DNA of 64,000 nt from Streptomyces sp. NBC_00250 (GTDB taxonomy: Bacteria; Actinomycetota; Actinomycetes; Streptomycetales; Streptomycetaceae): contig NZ_CP108088.1 in the NCBI RefSeq assembly GCF_036192275.1, positions 3,411,501-3,475,500 on the forward strand, given 5' to 3'. Position 1 is the first letter of the stretch. Each line of letters opens with the position of its first letter. Below the pieces are notes generated by a model. The model saw only the letters and a program-made list of their open reading frames with translations, was not told the origin of the DNA and ran no database searches. A program made the position numbers and the translations under genes. Below, one piece after another: positions 24,332 through 31,050 of this stretch.

Positions 24332-24361
24332 TTGACCTGCATTGGTACAGACCAATACGTT
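24332..24361 (+). promoter_or_regulatory. Chitinase promoter overlapped by a DasR-type (dre) box
   Basis: A -35 TTGACC (24332-24337) and a -10-like TACGTT (24356-24361) are separated by 18 nt. The spacer holds ATTGGTACAGACCAAT (24341-24356), with perfect ATTGGT/ACCAAT arms. It closely matches the ACTGGTCTAGACCACT-type responsive element bound by DasR, and the similar repeats described in Streptomyces chitinase promoters. Binding would block RNA polymerase and would be relieved by aminosugar phosphates. Confidence 0.75.
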
Positions 24362-24420
24362 CCTGCGTGCACGCCCTCCGAAGACTCCCTCCGCAGCCCC
24401 CTCCGCAGTCCCCCCTTCGC

Positions 24421-24496
24421 GCGCTCCCTCTATGCGCTCCCTCTATGCGCTCCCTCTGCGCGCAGCCTTCGCACGCTCCATCCGCACGCTCCATCC
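24421..24496 (+). repeat. 13-nt C-rich repeats in the chitinase leader
   Basis: GCGCTCCCTCTAT occurs at 24421-24433 and 24434-24446, with a partial third copy at 24447-24459. GCACGCTCCATCC occurs at 24471-24483 and 24484-24496. Both have a 13-nt period. The array fills most of the leader between the promoter and the ATG. Confidence 0.8.
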
Positions 24497-24518
24497 CGCC
24501 TCGCACAGGAACGAGCCC

Positions 24519-25850
24519 ATGCGCCCCAGAGCCATGACCAAGCTGACCTTCGGCGCCGCCGCCGCGGCCACTCTCGGTCTCCTCGCCACCCTGGCCCCCA
24601 CCGCCGACGCGCACCAGCCCTCCGGGCACAAGCCCGAGCTGAAGCGCATCGGCTACTTCACCCAATGGGGCATCTACGGACGGAACTTCCAGGTCAAGGA
24701 CCTGGAGACGAGCGGCACCGCCGCCAAGCTCAGCCACATCAACTACGCCTTCGGCGTGGTCGGTTCGGACGGCAAGTGCCTCATGGGCAACGCGCCCGGC
24801 TCCGACCCGTGGGCGGACTACGTGCGCCCCGTCGACGCCGCCACCTCGGTGGACGGCGTCGGTGACACCGCCGACCAGCGGCTGGCCGGAAACTTCAACG
24901 AGCTGCGCGAGCTGAAGGCCGCGAACCCCGGCCTCAAGGTCATGATCTCGCTGGGCGGCTGGAGCGGCTCGGCGCACTTCTCCGACGCGGTGCGCACCGA
25001 GGCCGGACGCAAGACCCTGGTCGCCTCCTGCATCGACACGTACATCAAGGGCAACCTGCCCGTCGACGGCGCCCGGGGTGGCGCCGGAGCCGCCTCGGGG
25101 CTCTTCGACGGCGTCGACCTGGACTGGGAGTGGCCGGGCTCCGAGGGCAACCCCGGGAACGGGATCCGCCCCGAGGACAAGCCCAACTTCACCAAGCTGG
25201 TAAGGGAGTTCCGCACCCAGCTCGACACGTACGGGCGCTCGCTGAAGAAGCGCAAGCACTACGAGCTCAGCGCGTACGTGCCCACCGCGCCCGCCAAGAT
25301 CGACGCGGGCTTCGAAGTCGCCAAGATCATGCGGGACTTCGACTTCGTGAACCTTCAGGGCTACGACTTCCACGTCTCCGGCGAGAAGACCACCGCCCAG
25401 CAGTCCGCGCTCTTCGCCAAGAACGACTTCAGCGTCGACCAGACCGTCGACGCCTGGCTGCGGCGCGGAGCCCCCGCCCACAAGCTCGTGGTCGGCATGC
25501 CGTTCTACGGCCAGGGCTGGACCGGCGTCACCGGCGGCGGCGACGGCCTCGGGCAGCCTGCGACCGGCCCCGCCCCGGCGACCTGGACGGCCGGCTCGGA
25601 GGACTACAAGTTCCTGAAGGTGCTGGCGAATTCGGGGACGTACAAGCTGCACCGGGGATACCGCAACGGCCACGCCTGGCTCTTCGACGGCACCACGCTG
25701 TGGACGTACGACGACCCGACCGTGCTGCGCACGAAGGCGTCCTACGTCCGGCAGAACGGGCTCGGCGGCGCGATGGTCTGGTCCCTCGACGGGGACACCC
25801 CGGACGGTGAACTGATCACCGCCATCGACCGGGGTCTGACCAGGCGCTGA
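24519..25850 (+). CDS. Secreted GH18 chitinase
   Basis: Extracellular endochitinase cleaving beta-1,4-N-acetylglucosamine chains. The 443-residue precursor has a signal sequence ending near PTADAHQ (about residue 33). The GH18 barrel starts KRIGYFTQWGIYGRNFQVKD. The substrate-binding strand KVMISLGGWSGSAHF and the catalytic motif DGVDLDWE (residues 197-204, Glu204 the acid) are intact, with MPFYGQGW and MVWSLDGDTPDGEL further on. No chitin-binding or fibronectin module is attached, so it is a single-domain enzyme. The start is ATG 24519 with AGGAACGAG; a second in-frame ATG lies 15 nt downstream. The promoter carries a DasR-type box and the leader a 13-nt repeat array. Confidence 0.95.
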   Translation: MRPRAMTKLTFGAAAAATLGLLATLAPTADAHQPSGHKPELKRIGYFTQWGIYGRNFQVKDLETSGTAAKLSHINYAFGVVGSDGKCLMGNAPGSDPWADYVRPVDAATSVDGVGDTADQRLAGNFNELRELKAANPGLKVMISLGGWSGSAHFSDAVRTEAGRKTLVASCIDTYIKGNLPVDGARGGAGAASGLFDGVDLDWEWPGSEGNPGNGIRPEDKPNFTKLVREFRTQLDTYGRSLKKRKHYELSAYVPTAPAKIDAGFEVAKIMRDFDFVNLQGYDFHVSGEKTTAQQSALFAKNDFSVDQTVDAWLRRGAPAHKLVVGMPFYGQGWTGVTGGGDGLGQPATGPAPATWTAGSEDYKFLKVLANSGTYKLHRGYRNGHAWLFDGTTLWTYDDPTVLRTKASYVRQNGLGGAMVWSLDGDTPDGELITAIDRGLTRR

Positions 25851-25868
25851 CACCCCCACAAGACGCCT

Positions 25869-25891
25869 CCGGCCGCCCGCTCGGCGGCCGG
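25869..25891. terminator. Chitinase terminator
   Basis: CCGGCCGCC (25869-25877) and GGCGGCCGG (25883-25891) form a perfect 9-bp stem with a 5-nt loop, starting 18 nt after the chitinase stop. Confidence 0.7.
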
Positions 25892-25993
25892 GGGCCCTGA
25901 ACCGCGGACCGGCCCCGCCGCTCGCGGTGGGTGCCGGAAGCGGCGGTCGGTCACGGGCCGCCGCTTCCCGGCCCATCGCACGGTCCGCACACG

Positions 25994-26029
25994 ACGGGGC
26001 CGGGCCTCCCTAGGGAGACCCGGCCCCGT
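25994..26029. terminator. Bidirectional terminator between convergent genes
   Basis: The arms 25994-26004 and 26019-26029 (ACGGGGCCGGG and complement) pair perfectly, then after one mismatch the inner CTCC/GGAG extends the stem. It lies between the chitinase gene and a convergent membrane-protein gene ending at 26055 and probably serves both; it is followed by TT on the plus strand. Confidence 0.75.
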
Positions 26030-26054
26030 TCTCGTAACCCGCGCGGGCGGGGTC

Positions 26055-27254
26055 TCAGGCCGAGGTGCTCGGGCCCTCCGGCGCGGTGCCGGTCAGGCCG
26101 AGCGCGGTCCGTGCGGCCGCGCTGTCGGGGACGGAGTCCCAGGCCTCGTCATAGGCCTCCCAGTAGGCCGCCGCGTCGGCGGCCGTCGCCAGCTTGAGCC
26201 ACTGCTTCGAGGACACCCCGAGCTCCTTGCGGAGGGTGGTGACGGCGGCGGTGGAGCCGGCCGGCCAGGAGTGCTTCCCGAGCCCCGCGTAAGCCGCGTC
26301 GAACGTCGAAAGCAGCTCCATGGCCCACGCCTTGTTGGCGGCGAAGTCCTCGTCCGGGTCGTCGTCCGGCTCGCGGTACATGACGGTCTCGATCGGGTTG
26401 ACCGTCTTCAGGAAGTGCTGCTGGTGGGCGTCCAGGGTGCTCGCGTCGGAGCGCACGGACCCGCTGAAGGGCCGCTTCTCGGTGGCGAACGTGCAGGTCA
26501 CCGTGCGGTCGCCGACTCGCCAGCTCTGGCTGCTCGGCAGGTAGTAGAACAGCCACACGTCACCGGGAACGGCCCAGGTGTCCATCGCGTACGTGGCGTT
26601 GACGGCCTCGCATCGCTTCTCCGCGATCTTGTCGATCGCGTCCTCGCCGGGCCACTCGGCGAAACCGGTGACCTTGAATCCGCCGGTCACCTCGCCCTCG
26701 TGGGGGCGGGCGCAGTCGACGACCGTGACGTCCGACGTGTACTCCTCCAGCTCGCCGTCGACGCTGAAGCACTGACCGGTCTTCAGGGAGAACGCCGACT
26801 TCGAGCGGGACGCCTCGTCCATGCCCTTCTTGAAGCCGCTCCAGGCGGAGGTGAAGCCGCCGGTGGCGAGGCCGATCACGAGCAGCAGGCAGCTGAGGGC
26901 GGAGAGGACGATGCCCGCGATCGCGAGCCCTTGGCCCGCCTGGTCCCGCTTCTTGATCTGCGGAAGGGCGACGAGGCCCAGGATCAGACCGAGCGGCGGC
27001 AGGCAGCAGACGATGCCGGAGACGAGGGAGCCGACGGCGAGCCCGTTGGTGGTGCGCCGAGGCTGCCCGTACGGGACGGCCCGGGGGCCGGTCGGGTACG
27101 GCATCCCCGGCGAGGTGTACGGCCCCGGGGCGGGCCATCCGCCCTGCTGCGGGCCCCCCTGGGGGGAGGGGGGCGGCGGGGTCGGCGGGGTCGGCTCCAC
27201 GGGTACGGTGCTCCTGTCCGGGGCGAACGGCACGAACAAATGATCGGCGCGCAT
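26055..27254 (-). CDS. DUF4190/septum-formation-domain membrane protein
   Basis: A 399-residue protein. An N-terminal Pro/Gly-rich region (about 15-70) is followed by two membrane segments (about 78-100 and 108-128) in a DUF4190 arrangement: GLAVGSLVSGIVCCLPPLGLI, PQIKKRDQAGQGLAIAGI. The extracellular part matches the septum-formation domain, with the paired cysteines in GQCFSVDGE and VVDCARPHEGEV, RCEAVNATY and VTCTFAT. The C-terminal 130 residues are helical and acidic. A role in envelope or septum biology is inferred from the domain name only. The start is ATG 27252-27254. A strong palindrome 23 nt upstream of the start is the terminator of the preceding subtilase gene. Confidence 0.85.
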   Translation of the reverse strand: MRADHLFVPFAPDRSTVPVEPTPPTPPPPSPQGGPQQGGWPAPGPYTSPGMPYPTGPRAVPYGQPRRTTNGLAVGSLVSGIVCCLPPLGLILGLVALPQIKKRDQAGQGLAIAGIVLSALSCLLLVIGLATGGFTSAWSGFKKGMDEASRSKSAFSLKTGQCFSVDGELEEYTSDVTVVDCARPHEGEVTGGFKVTGFAEWPGEDAIDKIAEKRCEAVNATYAMDTWAVPGDVWLFYYLPSSQSWRVGDRTVTCTFATEKRPFSGSVRSDASTLDAHQQHFLKTVNPIETVMYREPDDDPDEDFAANKAWAMELLSTFDAAYAGLGKHSWPAGSTAAVTTLRKELGVSSKQWLKLATAADAAAYWEAYDEAWDSVPDSAAARTALGLTGTAPEGPSTSA

Positions 27255-27276
27255 CGTACCCGGGGCGTATGACGGA

Positions 27277-27306
27277 AGGGTCGGTCGCCCGCGGGCGACC
27301 GACCCT
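27277..27306. terminator. 30-bp perfect palindrome, subtilase terminator
   Basis: AGGGTCGGTCGCCCG (27277-27291) is directly followed by its exact reverse complement (27292-27306), with no spacer. It starts 22 nt downstream of the subtilase stop on the minus strand. Confidence 0.75.
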
Positions 27307-27328
27307 CATCACTCATGATCCGTCGGGC

Positions 27329-28903
27329 TCAGAACTGCAGGGCCCAGGAGTCGATCTTGCCCGTGTCGACGGACGCGTTGTCCGTGACCCGGAGCTTCCA
27401 CGTGCCGTTGGCGACCTCCGAGGAGGCGTTCACGGTGTAGGTGGTGTTGATGTTGTCCGAGCTGCCGCCGGTGCCGAAGCCCTTCAGGGTGTACGCCGAA
27501 CCGTCGGGGGCGATCAGCTGGACCTGGAGGTCACCGATGTAGGTGTGGACGATGTTCACGGGCACCTGGAGGGCGGCGGGGGCGTTGCCCGTGACGCCGC
27601 TGACGGTGACCGGGGACTCGACGGTCGCGTTGTCGGCGATGGCGAAGTCGGCGGTGTTCTCGAACTTCGGGCCGGTGGGCGGGGTGGTGGTGCCGCCGCC
27701 GACGTAGAGCAGCCGGTTCGGGGAGCCGCTGCCGGGGTTGGTGACGACGTTCGGGGTGGCGGCGGTCGTCAGGGCCGTGGAGACCTGGGCCGGGGTCGCC
27801 GTCGGGTTGCCGGCGAGGTAGACGGCCGCGGCGCCCACGACGTGCGGGGTGGCCATGGACGTACCGGAGATGGTGTTGGTGGCGGAGTCGCTGGAGTTCC
27901 ACGCCGAGGTGATGGAGGAGCCCGGGGCGAAGATGTCCAGGACGGTGCCGTAGTTGGAGAAGCTGGAGCGGGCGTCGGTGCTGGTCGTGGAGCCGACCGT
28001 GATGGCCTCGGAGACCCGCGCCGGCGAGTAGTTGGAGGCGTTGGAGCTGTCGTTGCCGGCGGCGACGCCGTAGGTGACGCCGGAGGCGATCGAGTTGCGC
28101 ACGGCCGCGTCGAGGGCGGAGTCGACGCCACCACCGAGGCTCATGTTGGCGACGGCCGGCTTGACGGCGTTCTGCGTGACCCAGTCGATGCCCGCGACGA
28201 CCTGCTCGGTCGTGCCGGAGCCGGAGTTGTCGAGGACGCGGACGCCGACGATCTTCGCCTTCTTCGCGACGCCGTACGACGTGCCCGCGACCGTACCGGC
28301 GACGTGGGTGCCGTGGCCGTGGCCGTCCTGGGCGACGTTGTCGTTGTCGATGGCGTCGTAGCCGTTGAAGGCCCGGCCGCCGAAGTCGCTGTGCGAGATC
28401 CGCACACCGGTGTCGATGATGTACGCCGTCACGCCCTGGCCGGCGGTGTCCGGGTAGGTGTAACTCTGGTTCAGCGGAAGGGCCTTCTGGTCGATCCGGT
28501 CCAGGCCCCAGGACGGCGGGGAGGGCTGCGTGCCGTCGACGTGGAAGACGCGGTTCTGGACGACGGAGGCCACGGCGGGGTCGGCCGCGAGCTTCCTCGC
28601 CTGCGCCTCGGAGAGCTCGACGGAGTAGCCGTTGAGCGCCGAGGTGTACGTCCGCTTGATCTTCGCGCCGAACTTGGCCGCTACGGCCCGGCCCTTGGCG
28701 GTCTCCGCCTGCGCCGACTCGTCGAGGGTGACGATGTAGCTGCCCGCGATCGTGCCTTCGGCTCCCGCGTTCTCGATGACACCCTCCGGGGCGGCCGGTG
28801 AGGCGGCGGCCGGGAGGGCGGAGAGGGTGCCGAGGGTGAGGGCGGTGACGGCTATCGCCGCGGCGGTGGCGATTCGACGTCGTGATTCACGCATCACTGA
28901 CAT
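27329..28903 (-). CDS. Secreted subtilisin-like serine protease (S8) with P-domain
   Basis: Extracellular alkaline protease precursor of 524 residues. The signal sequence spans about 1-35 (MRESRRRIATAAAIAVTALT to LPAAAS). An inhibitor I9 propeptide follows (about 55-122, SYIVTLDESAQAE to VVQNRVF). The catalytic triad is Asp164 (YIIDTGVR), His200 (GHGTHVAGTVAG) and Ser349 (SGTSMATPH), with oxyanion Asn284 (VAAGND). The C-terminal 110 residues are a proprotein-convertase P domain (DFAIADNATVESPVTVSGV, GKIDSWALQF). The start is ATG 28901-28903 with GAGGAGG; the open frame continues 63 codons upstream without coding character. The gene diverges from a threonine-synthase-like gene. Confidence 0.95.
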   Translation of the reverse strand: MSVMRESRRRIATAAAIAVTALTLGTLSALPAAASPAAPEGVIENAGAEGTIAGSYIVTLDESAQAETAKGRAVAAKFGAKIKRTYTSALNGYSVELSEAQARKLAADPAVASVVQNRVFHVDGTQPSPPSWGLDRIDQKALPLNQSYTYPDTAGQGVTAYIIDTGVRISHSDFGGRAFNGYDAIDNDNVAQDGHGHGTHVAGTVAGTSYGVAKKAKIVGVRVLDNSGSGTTEQVVAGIDWVTQNAVKPAVANMSLGGGVDSALDAAVRNSIASGVTYGVAAGNDSSNASNYSPARVSEAITVGSTTSTDARSSFSNYGTVLDIFAPGSSITSAWNSSDSATNTISGTSMATPHVVGAAAVYLAGNPTATPAQVSTALTTAATPNVVTNPGSGSPNRLLYVGGGTTTPPTGPKFENTADFAIADNATVESPVTVSGVTGNAPAALQVPVNIVHTYIGDLQVQLIAPDGSAYTLKGFGTGGSSDNINTTYTVNASSEVANGTWKLRVTDNASVDTGKIDSWALQF

Positions 28904-29090
28904 GTGAGGGGTCCTCCTCATTGGTGGTGCGTCGCTGTGGGGGATTAGCAGGGACATGACAAGACAACGTGGCTTCACACCGCCTCGCACATCCGGCTGC
29001 CGAGCGAAAGATTGACTGATCCATAGGAATCTCACAAGGGCTCTCGACAGCCTGCAACACCCGCGCCACACAGATGACATGCTGATCTTC

Positions 29091-30215
29091 ATGACCGCCT
29101 ACGTGTGCCCCCGCTGCCAGGTTCACTCGCCCACGGACACCCTCACCTGGTGTTGTCCGAAGTGCCGTGGCCCCTGGGACCTGGAGTTCGCGAGTGGGCC
29201 GGTTTCCCTCCCGTCACTCGCGTCACGACGAAATTCGTTGTGGCGTTACGAGGAGGCGCTGCCGCCGATGCCGTACGCGCCGGAGGTGACGCTCGGGGAG
29301 GGCCGCACGCCCCTGGTCCCCCTCAAGGAAGGGGAATCGGGGTCGGTTTCGGCCAAGCTGGACTTCCTCATGCCGACCCTGTCCTTCAAGGACCGCGGCG
29401 CGGTGATGCTCGCCGCCCACGCCCTGCGTCTCGCACGGACCGGCGGCCTCGACCGGGTCGTCGCCGACAGCAGCGGGAACGCGGGCACGGCGATCGCCGC
29501 GTACGGAGCGCGGGCCGGACTCGACTGCCTCGTGTACGTGCCCGAGGGCACCTCCCCGAAGAAGCTGGAGCAGATCCGGGCACACGGGGCCCGGGTCGTC
29601 GAGGTCCCCGGCGACCGCGAGGCCACGGCCCGCGCCGCGCGGGCGGCCGCCGACGAGCCCGGCACCTTCTACGCCTCGCACGTGTACAACCCGTACTTCC
29701 TGCACGGCACCAAGACCTACGTCTACGAGCTGTGGGAGGAGCTCGGCGGGCGCCTCCCCGACACGATCGTCGTCCCGGTGGGCAACGGCACCCTGCTCCT
29801 CGGCGCCGCCCTCGCCCTCGACGAGCTGCACCGCCACGGGCTCACGGACAACCGCCCCGCCCTCGTCGCCGTCCAGGCGGAGGCCGTCTCCCCGCTGGCG
29901 GCGGCCTTCCACGCGGGCGCGGAGGAGCTGGGCGAGGCCGTCCCCGTCCGGCCCACCCTCGCCGAGGGCATCGCGATCCCGGCCCCGCCCCGCGCCCACC
30001 AGGTCCTGCGCGCGGTACGGGCGACGGGCGGCACGTTCCTGACGGTGACGGAGGACCAGATCCGCACCGCCCAGCGGGACCTCGCCCGCCGTGGCCTCTT
30101 CGTCGAATCCACCGGTGTGGCCTGCTGGGCCGCGGTCCAGGCGGCCCCGCCACGCCCCGGCCTCACGGTGGTGCCGCTGTGCGGGGCGGGGGCGAAGACG
30201 GGCCTGGCGGTGTGA
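29091..30215 (+). CDS. Threonine synthase-like PLP-dependent enzyme with zinc ribbon
   Basis: Fold-type II PLP enzyme, 374 residues. The N-terminal CPRC (Cys6, Cys9) and CCPKC (Cys21, 22, 25) form a zinc ribbon typical of class II threonine synthases. Lys100 in LSFKDRG is the Schiff-base lysine; ADSSGNAGTAIAAYGARAG binds the cofactor phosphate and VPVGNGTLL is the glycine loop. It may convert O-phosphohomoserine to threonine. Streptomyces usually carry a separate thrC in the hom-thrC-thrB operon, so a paralogue with another substrate is possible. The ATG at 29091 puts the zinc ribbon at the N-terminus; there is no clear Shine-Dalgarno and another ATG lies at 29079. Only 7 nt separate it from the convergent lipoprotein gene. 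Confidence 0.88.
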   Translation: MTAYVCPRCQVHSPTDTLTWCCPKCRGPWDLEFASGPVSLPSLASRRNSLWRYEEALPPMPYAPEVTLGEGRTPLVPLKEGESGSVSAKLDFLMPTLSFKDRGAVMLAAHALRLARTGGLDRVVADSSGNAGTAIAAYGARAGLDCLVYVPEGTSPKKLEQIRAHGARVVEVPGDREATARAARAAADEPGTFYASHVYNPYFLHGTKTYVYELWEELGGRLPDTIVVPVGNGTLLLGAALALDELHRHGLTDNRPALVAVQAEAVSPLAAAFHAGAEELGEAVPVRPTLAEGIAIPAPPRAHQVLRAVRATGGTFLTVTEDQIRTAQRDLARRGLFVESTGVACWAAVQAAPPRPGLTVVPLCGAGAKTGLAV

Positions 30216-30222
30216 CCGCGGC

Positions 30223-30972
30223 TCAGAACTCGTCGGCGCCGTTGCGGAGCTCGTACGTCCAGTAGCCCGTCTTCGCGGCGGCCTCGTCGACGGCCAGGCC
30301 GCCCGCGGGGGCCTGGACGACGATGCTGCCCTCGGCCGGGCCCTCGGGGGCGAAGAGGTTCACATTGAAGGTCTTCACGACCTTGTTGTCCTCGTGGGTG
30401 CCGCCGAGCGCGATCCGCACGTTGGCGTACGCGGGCGCGCCCGGCTTCACGACGATCGGGGCGGCCGGCTTGCTCTTGGCGACGGCCGGGACGTCCTTGG
30501 CCGTCTGGATCGGGCCGAAGGCGATCAGCGGGTACTGGAGCAGGGTGCAGGCGCTGCCGGAGGTGTTGGTGGCGGTGAGGACGATGTGCTCGGTCGGCAC
30601 CTCGTCGGCCTTGGCCGCCGTGACCTTGATGTCGCCGTAGGCACAGGCGGGCGCCTCGGCGGAGGACTTGCCGCCGGTCGATGCGCCGGTCGTCGACCCC
30701 TTCGTGCCGGTGCCGCCGGACGTGCCGCCGGTCGCCGTCGAGCCGCCGGTGGAGCCGGAGCCGCTCTTGGCCGCGGTCTGGTCGGCCTCGCCGGCGGCGG
30801 CGGTCCCCTTGTCGGTGCTGCCCGCGGAGGCGTTCCCGGAGCTCTGCTGGGAGGCGCTCGCGCTCCCCGCGTCCTTGGCTCCGGTGTCCGTGCCGCCGCA
30901 GGCGGTCAGGCCGAGCGAGAGGGCGGCGATGGCGGCGGCGGCCAGGACGCTGGACTTGTGGTGGGTACGCAT
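30223..30972 (-). CDS. DUF4232 lipoprotein
   Basis: A 249-residue lipoprotein anchored by Cys25 (signal LSLGLTAC). Residues 26-105 are a Ser/Thr/Gly/Ala-rich linker. The C-terminal domain (about 112-249) is DUF4232: ACAYGDIKVTAAKAD, IVLTATNTSGSACTLLQYP and the closing TGYWTYELRNGADEF. The two cysteines probably form a disulfide. Function unknown; the domain looks like an extracellular beta-sandwich. The start ATG is at 30970-30972. It follows the SARP regulator gene on the same strand after a 78-nt gap, which may place it under that operon. Confidence 0.85.
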   Translation of the reverse strand: MRTHHKSSVLAAAAIAALSLGLTACGGTDTGAKDAGSASASQQSSGNASAGSTDKGTAAAGEADQTAAKSGSGSTGGSTATGGTSGGTGTKGSTTGASTGGKSSAEAPACAYGDIKVTAAKADEVPTEHIVLTATNTSGSACTLLQYPLIAFGPIQTAKDVPAVAKSKPAAPIVVKPGAPAYANVRIALGGTHEDNKVVKTFNVNLFAPEGPAEGSIVVQAPAGGLAVDEAAAKTGYWTYELRNGADEF

Positions 30973-31050
30973 GGTGGTTCTCCCCCGTATGTGTTCGGTC
31001 GGTGCTGTATCCAGCTTCCGGCCTGGCGCTGCCGTCCCGCTTGCGTACCG

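Noticed and set aside
24421..24496. CRISPR array in the chitinase leader
   Set aside because: Units are contiguous 13-mers with no spacers; no other part of the window has repeat-spacer structure.
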